Assembly: GCA_050951725.1 (NCBI GenBank)
Contig: JBMNJO010000019.1
Coordinates: 1 to 64,000, forward strand
DNA from: DTU052 sp050951725
Lineage (GTDB): Bacteria; Bacillota; Syntrophomonadia; Syntrophomonadales; DTU052
Reading direction: 5' to 3'
DNA length: 64,000 nt
The notes below the pieces were generated by a model. It was not told the DNA's origin. It worked only from the letters and a program-made list of their open reading frames with translations, and ran no database searches. The position numbers and the translations under genes were made by a program. Of this stretch, positions 1 through 10,948 are shown one piece after another (position 1 is the stretch's first letter; each line of letters opens with the position of its first letter).

Positions 1-1182
1 GAATCGCAGGAAGCAGCAATCCATGTTCTTGTGACGCTTTTTAATCAATATGAGTCCGTATTGGCGTTTGAAGAACAACTACAGCTGGCTGAGGATAGGA
101 TCAAAGCGTTTAGAGAAGCTCGTAAGTACCAGTTCATCCCCTCTGCTGTCGACGGGTTGAAGAAATATGAAGAAAATATCTCTGTTATCGCTTCGTTAAA
201 ACAAGAAAAAGCGGATCTGGAGGCTTCTAACAATCAAGCGGTCAATGCTGAGGAGGTAGAAAAGGCTAATCATGCCAACGCATTAATGATGCAGATGCAG
301 GATGCTCGCAGATTGGTGAATCAGAAAGAAAGTGACCTACACCTTATCGAGCTTAATATGGACCAAGGGATCTATCCGACCGAGGCAGATTTGACGAGTT
401 TGCGAGAATTTTTCCCGGAAGCAAACCTGAAGAAACTCATTGACATAGAGCGCTTCCATAATAAAATACAAACCATTCTGCAAGATGAGTTTGAAGCAGC
501 TAAAGCAAGGCTGATAGCGGAACTGGCACCGTTGAAGCAGACGGTAGAAGAGTTGCAAAAACAGGCAGAAGAAATCCGCCCGTCAATGGCATTTAGTAAA
601 GAGTTTCTCTCCGCCTACACACAGCTTGACCGCCGAATCCATAAATTAGAAGACGAAAACGAAGCCTTCGATACCCGCAACACTTTACAGAATGAGAAAA
701 AGCAGGCAAGCGACAGGCTTAAATCACAGATGGAAACGGTTCTGAAGGACATCGAATTAACTATCAATCATCGTATGAGCGAAATCAGCGATTATGTCTC
801 GCAAGGAAAAGACAATCCGCCGATTCTAGGAATTAAGGAATATAACAGTTATTCCTTTGAAACACCGAAGGATACTGGAACAGGCACAAATTTCAAGGGA
901 ATGCTGATTTATGACCTCAGCATCCTTAACAGCACAGCACTGCCTGCATTGGCCCATGACTCGCTTCTATTTGCAAATATCTCTGTCGAAACGATCGAAC
1001 AAATTATGGCGCTGTATGTAAGGGAAGAAGCAGAAGCAAATATTTATTGCCTTCGACAGATGGAAGGTAATTACGACAAAGAGACACAGTCCACCATTAA
1101 AGAAAACACCGTGCTAAGACTGGGTGCCGACGAACAGGCGCTATATGGGCGGCAATGGGGTAGAAAGGATGCTACAAAATGA
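1..1182 (+). CDS. DUF2326-type coiled-coil protein, C-terminal part (5' end outside window)
   Basis: The frame is open from base 1, so this is the C-terminal part of a longer protein; the first internal ATG-like start is not a real start. The visible ~390 residues are mostly charged heptad-rich coiled coil (roughly first 260 residues). A globular end follows with the segment KGMLIYDLSILNSTALPAL and then HDSLLFANIS, which I recognise as the DUF2326 C-terminal domain of SMC/RecN-like ATPases of ABC-3C type defence loci. The Walker A half would lie upstream. The stop overlaps the start of the next gene (ATGA), so they are translationally coupled. Its place beside two restriction systems fits a defence role. 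The family call is from memory of the motif and is moderately sure; the function is inference. Confidence 0.7.
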   Translation, partial: ESQEAAIHVLVTLFNQYESVLAFEEQLQLAEDRIKAFREARKYQFIPSAVDGLKKYEENISVIASLKQEKADLEASNNQAVNAEEVEKANHANALMMQMQDARRLVNQKESDLHLIELNMDQGIYPTEADLTSLREFFPEANLKKLIDIERFHNKIQTILQDEFEAAKARLIAELAPLKQTVEELQKQAEEIRPSMAFSKEFLSAYTQLDRRIHKLEDENEAFDTRNTLQNEKKQASDRLKSQMETVLKDIELTINHRMSEISDYVSQGKDNPPILGIKEYNSYSFETPKDTGTGTNFKGMLIYDLSILNSTALPALAHDSLLFANISVETIEQIMALYVREEAEANIYCLRQMEGNYDKETQSTIKENTVLRLGADEQALYGRQWGRKDATK

Positions 1183-1380
1183 GAATCCAATATAACAAAC
1201 TCTGGAAGATCCTCATCGACAAAAACATGAAGAAAGGTCGACCTCAGGGACGCGGCACGAGGTAGCAGTTCCAACTCCATCGCCAAGCTCGGCAAAAACG
1301 AACCCGTGAGAATGGATGTGCTGATGAAAATTGCCACGGTGCTTGGATGCAAGGTCGAGGACTCTGTTCGAGACTGTTAA
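1179..1380 (+). pseudogene. Small Cro/C1-type HTH regulator, frameshifted
   Basis: The ATG overlaps the stop of the DUF2326 gene. Frame one reads MRIQYNKLWKILIDKNMKK, the usual start of very small Cro/CI-type DNA-binding proteins. It then hits a stop near 1264. In another frame, from about 1220, the rest of the same family follows (SSSNSIAKLGKNEPV, then RMDVLMKIATVLGCKVEDS) to a TAA at 1378-1380. A small indel around 1217-1220 would join the halves into a ~66-residue HTH protein. It probably regulated the upstream ABC-type locus. It is either a real pseudogene or carries a sequencing error, like the two following genes. Confidence 0.7.
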
Positions 1381-1600
1381 AGATGAAGACAACGATAAGT
1401 GATAGCAGTAGCTTTTGTCATGAAAGTATACCCACATATACATTGGAGTGTTTGTGGAAATTCAAACCCCTGAAGTCGATGAAAAAATTCGAAGCGGCGG
1501 GACTACGCATAAAGAGACCCGGAAGGCGTTTCTTAGTGGATATGGAAATTTAGTTATTTAAAAAAGTTTGCCGATTGCGGTAATTAGGGGGATAAGACAT

Positions 1601-4600
1601 ATGATAGATAACCAAAAGAAACTATTGAGTATTCTTGGAGATATGTTCCAATTTGATCAAGCTGACCTTGATTTTGGCATTTATCGCATTATGCGTATGA
1701 AACGCAATGAAATCAACAGATTCATTGAAGAAGAACTACCCGCTCAAATTTCAGCGGGTTTGAGCGAGCTTGCTGGGTTGGATACAGCTGCCGAGGTTGC
1801 TGCAATTGACAAACAGATAGCGGACACAAAAGCTGCACCTCTGTCCGACGCTATAAAAACCTGCCGCTGTTGCGGAGCTTGAGGAAGAGAAAAAGTCCCT
1901 TGCTGGTAGCGTTGATATCACCGCTGTGGAAGCGGATGTATATAATCATCTGACAAACTTCTTCTCCCGCTATTACGACGATGGCGATTTTATATCTCAG
2001 CGTCGCTATAAGGATGGTGTGTATGCTATTCCTTATGAGGGTGAGGAAGTCAAGCTGCATTGGGCAAATGCCGACCAGTATTACGTTAAGACCAGCGAGT
2101 ATTTTAAAGATTACACCTTCAAGACAATGTACGGTGACGCCGTCCACTTCAAGCTCATCGAAGCAGAGACCGAGATGGACAATAATAAAGCAAAAGAAAA
2201 ACGCTTCTTTCAGCTTCATACTGATAAGCCGTTTGAGGTCATCGATGGTGTCCTTTATATCTATGTTGAATACAAAGCTTCCGAGTATAGTGCCAAAACA
2301 GCACAGGCAAAGCATATATCAGAAATTGTAGAGGCTTTTGCAACTGTGCAAACGCAACCGGAATATGTACCATTTGCCGCCATTATGACGGTTACTGACA
2401 ATAAGACATTGCTCGAGCGCCACCTCAACCGCTACACCGCCCGCAACACATATGACTACTTCATACACAAGGATTTAGGAAAATTCCTGCGCCGCGAGCT
2501 TGACTTCTACATCAAGAATGAAGTGATTTACCTCGACGATATTGATGAGCAGGATGAGGCAAAAACGAAGGAATACCTGACAAAAGCAAAGGTCATTCGC
2601 AAAATTGCGCGGAAGATTATCACTTTTCTTGCGCAGATTGAGGATTTTCAGAAGAAACTTATATCTAAAAAAGAAATTCGTGGTTGAGACGAATTACTGC
2701 ATTACGCTCGACCGTGTGCCGGACGCCATGTATCCCGAAATCGCCGCGAACGACGCGCAGCGTGAGGAGTGGGTGCGCCTCTTTGCCATTGACGAAATAG
2801 AAACCACGGATGGTGATATTGTAAACGCCGCCACAACAGCTTATTCCGTGCCTCTTACGGTGGAATTTTTGAAGCAGAATCCGTTCCTCGTCTTGGATAC
2901 GGCCTTCTTTAGTACTGAATTTATAGAACAGCTCATTGACAGCATAGATGGCTTGGATGAAAAGCTGGATGGATTAGTAGTTAATAGTGAGAATTATCAA
3001 TGTTTGAATCTATTACAAGGCCGTTATAGAGAACAGATAGATACAGTATATATTGACCCGCCATATAATACAGAAGATGATAGGAAAACAGGTAAGTTCT
3101 TATATAAAGATTGTTTCGAGAATTCTTCATGGCTTGCAATGATGAACCAAACAACTAAATTATCATACGGTTACATATCAAATGTTGGTAGTTTTTTTGC
3201 GAGTTGCGATGAAAATGAATTATTCAATTTTACTCCGATGTTAATAAATCTTTTTGGTAAAAATAATTTTGTTGAAAATATATGCTGGAATAAGAGAATA
3301 CCTAAGAATGATAAAGGTATCGGAAATATTCATGAATATATTTTACTGTTTTCTAAAAACAAAGAACAGCGCAAGCAGATACTAGAAAATTCGTCATATG
3401 TCATGAGGAAAGAAGCAATAAATGAAATATATGAACTGTTAGAGAACATGAAGTTAAACCATATACCTTTGCATAAGGCTCAAGAAGAACTAAAAAGGTT
3501 TTATAAAGAACAGGATTTTGACAGGGGGATAACATTATATTGTGAACTTGATGAAAATTATGAACCATGGGGAAAAATCAACATGTCTTGGCCTAATGCA
3601 AAAACATATGGGCCAAGGTATACTATTATCAACCCATTAACAAGTAAACCTGTTCCAGTGCCGCAAAGAGGTTGGCGATGGAAAGAAGAAACATTTAACG
3701 AAGCACTAAACGATGGTGAAGAATTTATCCTTCCTGATGGAAGCATGATGAAGGGTAAAATATGGTTTGCAAATAATGATCATACACAGCCGAGTTCGAT
3801 TACTTATCTTAAAGATGTAGAACATTTTCTGCTTAGATCAGTTATTAGCTTAAAGAGCGATGGCAGTATTATTCTCGATAATATGGGGCTTGGGGATGCA
3901 TTCGATTACCCCAAACCAGTTAATTTAATTAAAACATTGATTTATTCAACCCAGAATAAAAATATGATTGTGTTGGACTATTTTGCCGGTTCCGGCACAA
4001 CCGCTCACGCTGTCATCAACCTGAACTGCGAAGACGGTGGTAGCCGCAAATATATTCTTGTTGAAATGGGCGAGTATTTCGATACCGTGACAAAGCCACG
4101 TATTGAGAAGGTTATTTATTCGGAAGATTGGAAAGATGGGAAGCCCGTCTCTCGTAAGGGAAGCTCCCACGCCTTTAAATACCTGCGTCTCGAATCCTAC
4201 GAGGATACGCTGAACAACATTGTTTTGAGTGGCGGCAATTATGATTTGCTTGGTGCGGCAGCGGAAGGCTATATGCTCTCCTACATGCTTAGCACCGAAT
4301 CTGTGGGCAGTGCCAGCTTGTTAAATGTAGAAAAGCTGGATAAGCCATTTAGCTACAAGATGAATATTACCCGCAATCTTGAAAGCACAGAGTGCAACAT
4401 TGACCTTGTGGAGACCTTCAACTATCTTATTGGTCTTACGGTTGTAAGGAGTCATGCGCTTGTCTCATATGACGCGGATTTTGCCACAGGCGAATACGGC
4501 GCTGTTACAGCTACGCTCAAAACTGGAGATTCTTTTAAATTCAAAGCTGTCGAAGGGACAGCCCCGAACGGTGACAAGACACTGGTTATCTGGCGTGAAA

Positions 4601-4794
4601 TGACAGGTGACATTGAAAAAGACAATGCCGCGCTTGATGCCTATTTCCTCTCGCTGCCGAACGCGCGGAGCTTCAGGCGGATATATGTCAACTGCGACAA
4701 CAATCTTTTGAACCTGCGTAGCAACGGCGAGAACTGGCAGGTCGTCCTCATCGATGAGGAAATGAAAAAGCGTATGTTCGAGAATGCGGAATAA
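1601..4794 (+). pseudogene. Type III-like adenine-specific DNA methyltransferase (mod 1), two frameshifts
   Basis: One ~1060-residue methyltransferase is spread over three frames: 1601-1882, then to ~2687, then ~2660-4794. The breaks sit at short A runs near 1854-1858 and 2660-2670. Each needs one extra base removed, and the joined text reads through smoothly (EDFQKKL then LKKKFVVETNYCITLDR). The beta-class amino-methyltransferase order is visible: target motif DPPY at 3055-3066, later the SAM-binding motif DYFAGSGTTAHA near 3976-4005. The ATG at 1601 has a GGGGG ribosome site. It would methylate adenines for the type III-like system whose helicase-nuclease subunit starts 12 bases downstream. 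As written it is inactive unless the shifts are sequence errors. Confidence 0.85.
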
Positions 4795-4806
4795 GGAGGC
4801 GGCACA

Positions 4807-7800
4807 ATGGCAAGAAGAACAACGGCTAACGAGCCGCAGCTAAAATTTTATCAAAAGCTTATATTAAATCGTTACCTACTGGCCCAGTTCGGAGTTGATA
4901 ATTTAAAGGAGCTTTCCATAAATATGAAAAAGCCGTCGCTAGAAGAAATCGACGGTGAAGGTGTCACGGGCTTTCATAAACAGTTGATAACACAGTTTGG
5001 TGGCAAGTGTGCGATTAGTGAGGAGTCGCTCGCACGCTATGACCTGAACATTGTATCGCATATGCGAAAAATTAACGATAAACGCGATGAACCGATAGTA
5101 TTGAAATATTTTCAATATCTTTCGCTGCTTTTTGTAGAATACTACCTAGACCAATATTTTAATAACCGTCAAAGCTTGATCGATGGCTTGAATTCCTATG
5201 TTGGCGATTTTAACGCGCAATATCCTAATGATTCATACGAGCCGTATACAGCAAGTGACCTAAACAAAATCGCCATATGGAATGCAACAGGTAGCGGAAA
5301 GACGCTCATCATGCATATCAATTATCTTCAGTATCTGCATTATTCCGGCGGAAAATTGCCGGATGATGCAACGTATATTTTGCTGACACCAAAGGAAGGT
5401 CTGTCACTCCAGCACATTGAGGATTATGCCGCTTCCGGCATTTCAGCAAGAATTTACGATAAGTTTGCAGTCGTTGGACGCGGAACACCAATGAAATTAG
5501 TGTGCTTGAGAATACGAAGTTAGGTGACAAAGACCAAGACACCATAGTCTCTGTTAAGCGTTTCGGCAACCGTAACGTTGTATTTGTGGACGAAGGGCAT
5601 CGTGGTTCATCATCTGGCAAAGATGGTAAATGGCAAAAATACAGGGATGAGCTATGCTCTGATGGTTTCTCCTTTGAGTATTCTGCAACTTTCGGACAAG
5701 CAATTGCAGCTTCAAACGATAAGTCCCTTGCTGAACGTTATGCCAAGTGTATCATCTTTGACTATTCCTATAAGTTTTTCTATGGCGATGGTTACGGCAA
5801 AGATTACAATATTATTAACCTACCGGACGATAGCGATGAGCTAAAGCGTAATACTTATCTAACTGCGTGCTTAATGACATATTATCAACAAAAAAGGCTG
5901 TATCTTACACAAGAAAGTGAATATGCGCCCTTCAATATTGAAAATCCACTATTCGTATTTGTTGGAGCGAGCGTCAATGCCGTGCGTACCGAACGCGGGC
6001 GCAAGGTTTCTGATGTGGTGGATATCCTATTGTTCTTTAGAGATTTTATAACTAACGCAGCAGACTCAACAGCAACTATCGAACGTATTCTTTCCGGTAA
6101 TACAGGTCTGCTCGATAGCAAGAACCGAGATATCTTTAAAAACAGCTTCCCGTATCTGACAGCGATCGGCATGCCTCCGGCAGCAATGTATGCGGATATT
6201 CTGAAAACCGTATTCAACTGTGCTTCGGTGGGTGCTACTCTTCATATCGAGAATCTTCGAGGTATCAGCGGCGAAATCCGACTGCGTCTTGGTGAAAACG
6301 AACCATTTGGCGTTATCAACGTCGGCGATGATTCGGCGTTGCTCAGATTGTGCGCGGATAACGGCTTCAATACCGATTCTATAGATTTTTCCGATTCGCT
6401 GTTTCAAGGCATTACAAAGCCGAAGTCAACAATCAACCTGCTTATCGGCTCAAAGAAATTTACCGAAGGATGGAACTGTTGGCGGGTATCGACAATGGGG
6501 CTTATGAATGTTGGACGTAGTGAAGGCAGTGAAATCATCCAGCTTTTTGGCCGCGGTGTGCGCCTGAGAGGCCGTGGGATGTCGCTGAAACGGAGTAATT
6601 TTTATAAAAAGGATTTTCCGGAGACTTTAGTGCCGAAGCATATCGGCATTTTAGAAACGCTCAATATATTCGGTGTTCGTGCCGACTACATGAGACAATT
6701 CAAAGAGTTCCTCGAAGCTGAGGGCGTTCCGAGCGAAAAGGGTCAGCCTATAACTTTAAAAATGCCTGTGATTCGGAATAAGGAATATAAAAACAGAGGG
6801 CTTTATTCTCTGCGTGTAAAGGGTGGTGCTGACTTTAAGAAAGCCGCAGCAAAACCATTCTTGCGCTATGAACCAGGGGTGCCCATAGTTATACTTGACT
6901 GCTATTCAAAGGTTCAATTTGAATCCTCACAGAAGCGGAGTGAAGGTGAAGTCACAAAAAACGTGGCTGTACTTCGCCATGAGCATCTCGCGTTTTTAGA
7001 CTACGATGCAATTTACTCCGAACTACAAAGGTACAAAACTGAAAAAGCACGTTACAATGTAAATATCACCCGACAGGATCTAAGAGATTTGCTGCAAAAC
7101 AACCAGTGGTACAAGCTCCTAATCCCTGAGGATGAGCTTGTTGTGCGGAGTTTTGAAGATTACAAGCGTTTTGAAAGAATAGCCATAGCTTTGCTTACGA
7201 AATACTTCGACAGATGTTATTATGCTAAGCAAAACCGATGGGAATCACAGGTGGTCGGATATGATCTCGTTCCTATGGATGACAAAAACGAGAATTTCCT
7301 AAACGAAGAAAAGGATGAGTATAGCATCAGCATTGATGACACAAGTGAAAATGAGACTGCGATATTATGGCTTCGTCAGGTAATTGCGGAAGTAGAAAAG
7401 GCAAAAAAGGAAAAGAGACTGCCATCCTTCGCTATCCCGCGTCAAGGAGATATGGAAGCAATCAGCGCACCTACGCACTTATATAATCCTCTTCTGTATT
7501 TGGCAAAGGGGAACTTGGAGATTGGGATATCTCCCGTAAAACTGAACGAGAATGAGTTGAAATTTGTTAAGGCACTTCAAAAGCATATCACCACGCATGC
7601 TGATCACTTTATGGATAAAGAACTATACTTAATCCGCAATCGCAGCAAAAAAGGCATCGGTTTTTTTGATGACGCAGGGTTTTACCCAGACTTCATTCTG
7701 TGGATGATTTCTGACGGTAAACAATATATTACTTTCATTGATCCACATGGAATGGGAAGAGAATCAATTTCATCCAGCAAGGTACAGCTGTATAGCCGTT

Positions 7801-7988
7801 TGAAGGTTGATGTTGAGAGCAAGCTGACAGTGCCGTCAGTCGCGTTAAACTCGTTCATTCTTTCTCCGACAAAGTATTCAGAACTTGCAGACAAAAGCGC
7901 AACCATTGAAGAATGGAACGCAAATCACGTGCTGTTTATGGACGACAGCGATTACATTGAAAATATGTTTGGAGCAATTAAGGGATAA
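4807..7988 (+). pseudogene. Type III-like restriction subunit (DEAD/DEAH helicase-nuclease, res 1), one frameshift
   Basis: The first frame (4807-5523) carries helicase motif I, NATGSGKTLIM, at about 5281-5310. The second frame, open by ~5484 and running to 7988, carries motif II VFVDEGH near 5580-5600, motif III SATF, and motif VI LFGRGVRLRG near 6543-6572. A one-base loss in the GGACGCGGAACACC stretch (about 5476-5490) splits it; the continuing frame reads NTNEISVLENTKLG. The C-terminus has a PD-(D/E)xK-like nuclease, GFYPDFILW then TFIDPHG, with His where Lys is usual. Full length would be ~1060 residues, normal for this family. It overlaps nothing and is 12 bp after mod 1, so both form one operon with the HNH gene. 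Confidence 0.85.
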
Positions 7989-8015
7989 CTCATAAAATCC
8001 TAAAGGAGGACGCTG

Positions 8016-8960
8016 ATGGAGAACTTAAGCATTAACAGAAGCAAGGTTGTGTTCATCAACCTTACCGAAATGGATGAATACAACGGTCTTGAGGCAAATC
8101 TCAAGGGTGGTGGTAGATTTGTCGAACAAAACGGATACGGCCATGAGATTTTTAACTTCCGTCACGACAACGGTAAGTGCTATGGATATACACCTCCTTA
8201 CGGGAAACTCAATTTGCCCCGCATATCGAGAGTAATCAGCCACGATGCGCTTGGAGACTACATTGATGATGTTTTTGTAGTCTTCACTTGTTCCCGTGAA
8301 TCAGAGGGTCGGATAGTCTGTGGTTTCTATCAACATGCTCGCGTGTACGCTGAACCAGTCAATGATAATAGAAGCACACGAATAATTGATATTAATGGGC
8401 AAAGCGTCTTTGCGGAGTATAACATTGTATGCGATGCGGAAAATGCGACTCTGATTGATCGGAACGATCGTGTTAAACAGTTGCCGCACTCAACACGTAA
8501 TAATGGTGTTGGACATGGTCAGAAATCGGTATGGTATGTTGACAAGCCAGAACGAAAAAAGCTGAAAGACGATTTGCTTGATTATGTAGAGACGCTCATA
8601 AATCAGGCAAACTCAAGTGATGAATATAAACACCACCTGCATGATGAAAGCAGAACGTACATTACATCGACAAAGCAGATTTACAGAAGTCAAGCTGCCA
8701 AAGCTGAATGTATTCGGCTGAAAGGTTGTTATTGCAATATCTGTGGGTTCGATTTCGAGAAAACATATGGCGAACTGGGCAAAGACTACATTGAGGTTCA
8801 TCACATAACACCGATAGGAAAGCTTTCTACCGCTGAGGGATACGATGGCACAGACCCTCAAAATGATTTAATTCCTATCTGTTCCAACTGTCACTCAATG
8901 ATTCACAGACGAAAAGAACCGTATCAACCAGATGAGATAAAAGCCCTGCTCGGCAAATAA
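8016..8960 (+). CDS. HNH endonuclease domain protein
   Basis: A 314-residue intact protein starting at ATG with AAAGGAGG nine bases upstream. The last ~90 residues hold an HNH/McrA-like zinc-beta-metal nuclease: CNICGFDFEKTYG, then YIEVHHITPIG, then DLIPICSNCHSMIHRR, with the two CxxC pairs and the HH of the active site. The N-terminal ~200 residues (segments GGGRFVEQNGYGHEIFNF and YIDDVFVVFTC) look like a specificity or sensing domain that I cannot name. It follows res 1 by 27 bp and is probably co-transcribed. It may be a modification-dependent or backup nuclease of the same defence locus. Nuclease fold is sure; target is unknown. Confidence 0.85.
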   Translation: MENLSINRSKVVFINLTEMDEYNGLEANLKGGGRFVEQNGYGHEIFNFRHDNGKCYGYTPPYGKLNLPRISRVISHDALGDYIDDVFVVFTCSRESEGRIVCGFYQHARVYAEPVNDNRSTRIIDINGQSVFAEYNIVCDAENATLIDRNDRVKQLPHSTRNNGVGHGQKSVWYVDKPERKKLKDDLLDYVETLINQANSSDEYKHHLHDESRTYITSTKQIYRSQAAKAECIRLKGCYCNICGFDFEKTYGELGKDYIEVHHITPIGKLSTAEGYDGTDPQNDLIPICSNCHSMIHRRKEPYQPDEIKALLGK

Positions 8961-9094
8961 GGGGTGGAGAAGTTAAAAGTGAGCAAATCACGCCAGGCGG
9001 AAAACGGAGCTACATCAATTATTAACCTTTTAATTATGCCCATACCTTTTAATTTTTTCTCGGTTGCCTGCCAATAGGGGGTGCAAAGACTGTA

Positions 9095-10948
9095 ATGGTG
9101 GAGGCGATGGCAAGTCAGGCTATCTTGCAAAACATAATCTATAAACGAAAGAAAGGCCTTCTGCAGCCAAGCCATGGACGCAGAAAGCCCTTATATCAAG
9201 CGGTTTCTAGCTCATTGCCAACCGGCGATGGAGCAAGAACTGCTTATTTGCATTGTATCAAAGACGGTATTAACATAGATCCGCCGTATAACACGGGGAA
9301 AGATTTTATATACGAGGACGATTTTGCGGAAGAAACAGGTGAGTTCCTGCGCCGCGACGGGCAGTACGATGAACAGGGCAACCGCCTTACGCCGAACCTT
9401 GACAGCAACGGGCGGTTCCACACAGACTGGCTGAATATGATTTATCCTCGCGGCTGCGCGTGGCGAGGGATTTGCTGACTGACGACGGGGTGATCTTTAT
9501 CAGCGATTGACGATAATGAAGCTGAGACAATCTGAAGAAGATCTGTGCAATGAAGTGTTTGGTATGAAAGTAACTTTAGAAGCATGCTTGGTTCTGGCGA
9601 GAAGAAGAAGTTAAAGGCGCTAAATTCTCAAGTCAGCACTACATCAATGGGCTGACAGAGTATGATATGTAGGTTTTGCAAAAATGCTTCATCAGTTCTC
9701 ACGCTTAATAGGGGAGTTAAACTCAGACTCCGAAACATATCCTTGCATTAAGACAAGCTAATCCGAAGGGGAACCAGAACAGTAAAGGCGGGTACGCCAA
9801 GTAAGGAGAAGGATGGGACGTATTTTTGTGATCGAGAAAGCCGACACGTCCAACTATGCGCTAGGATAATATGGGACTAATTTATCTACCTACAAGCGGG
9901 CATCAAAGATGGCGAAACTCCAGAATGAAGAAGCTGATAGATAGCTGATTGCGAACTATCGGTCAATCTGCCCTTGACGAGTTTTGCAGATAAGACGGCA
10001 CTCGAAGAATACTATGACCCAAGACCTGGTACAGTCGTAGAATTGTAAACGAAGAAAGGCCTAAGATGCGCAACCGAGTTATTATCACGAGTAGGTGAGT
10101 GATGGACAAGCATTGGGCACCTACCTGTCTGATACTGCATTTGCGTACACGGTGGACTGGGGTACCGATATTGAGGATGCCCAAATGAGGAAAGGCATCA
10201 ATTGCTAGGACAACAGTACCATTTAACGAATCCACAAAACCAAGCTAGACTAATATTGCAGTTATAAATAACTTCAATCAGGTGAATGGACCACGAATGC
10301 ACATCAGTTCTTGATTTCTTTTCAGGCTCAGCTACGACCGCCCATGCGGTAATGCAACTCAACGCGGAGGACGGCGGCAAGCGAAAATTCATCATGGTAC
10401 AACTGCCTGGAGCTCTGCGCCGGAAGGAATGCCGAAGCAACTATAAAGCTGGTTACAAAAACATCTGTGAAATCGGCAAAGAACGCATCCGCCGTGCCGG
10501 AAAGAAGATTAAGGAGGATAACAAGGACAAGCCCGGCATTGAGAATCTGGATATCGGTTTCCGAGTCCTCAAACTCGATAGCAGCAATATGAAATACGTT
10601 TACTACACGCCTGAAGAATATGCACAAATGAGCTTCAACCTGGAGGGCTACATGGACAACATCAAGCCTGACCGAACAGAGGAGGACCTGCTCTTCCAGG
10701 TTATGCTCGACCTTGGCATCCCGCTTTCAGCGAAAATCAGCCAGGAAGGCGATATATTCTATGTCAACGACAACTACCTGATTGCTTCCTTTGGCAGGGT
10801 TGATACCGCCATGATTACGGAAATTGCCAAGAAAAAGCCGTACTACGCCGTGTTCCGTGACAGCAGTTTCATAAACGACAGCGCAATGGTCAACTTCCAG
10901 CAAGTGTTTTCCACCTATAGCCCGAACACGATAAGGAGGGTGCTGTAG
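9095..10948 (+). pseudogene. Second type III DNA methyltransferase (mod 2), heavily decayed
   Basis: The 5' part (9095-9478) contains IDPPYNTGKDFIYEDDF and LTPNLDSNGRFHTDWLNM, the catalytic region of a classic type III Mod. After 9478 the reading frame breaks repeatedly; short recognisable bits such as LLTDDGVIF survive in shifting frames, and 9560-10280 is almost unreadable. From 10286 to 10948 a clean frame gives the Mod C-terminus, starting with DFFSGSATTAHAVMQLN (SAM motif, S for G as second Gly-region residue), then the conserved tail. The stop abuts the res 2 start. So the methyltransferase is dead while its partner restriction gene is intact. The true start is uncertain and may be upstream of 9095. 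Confidence 0.8.

Noticed and set aside
1850..5490. Phase variation of the type III genes through simple repeats
   Set aside because: The frameshift sites have only 5-6 base A runs or no repeat at all, far from the long repeat tracts of phase-variable mod genes. Decay or sequence error is simpler.
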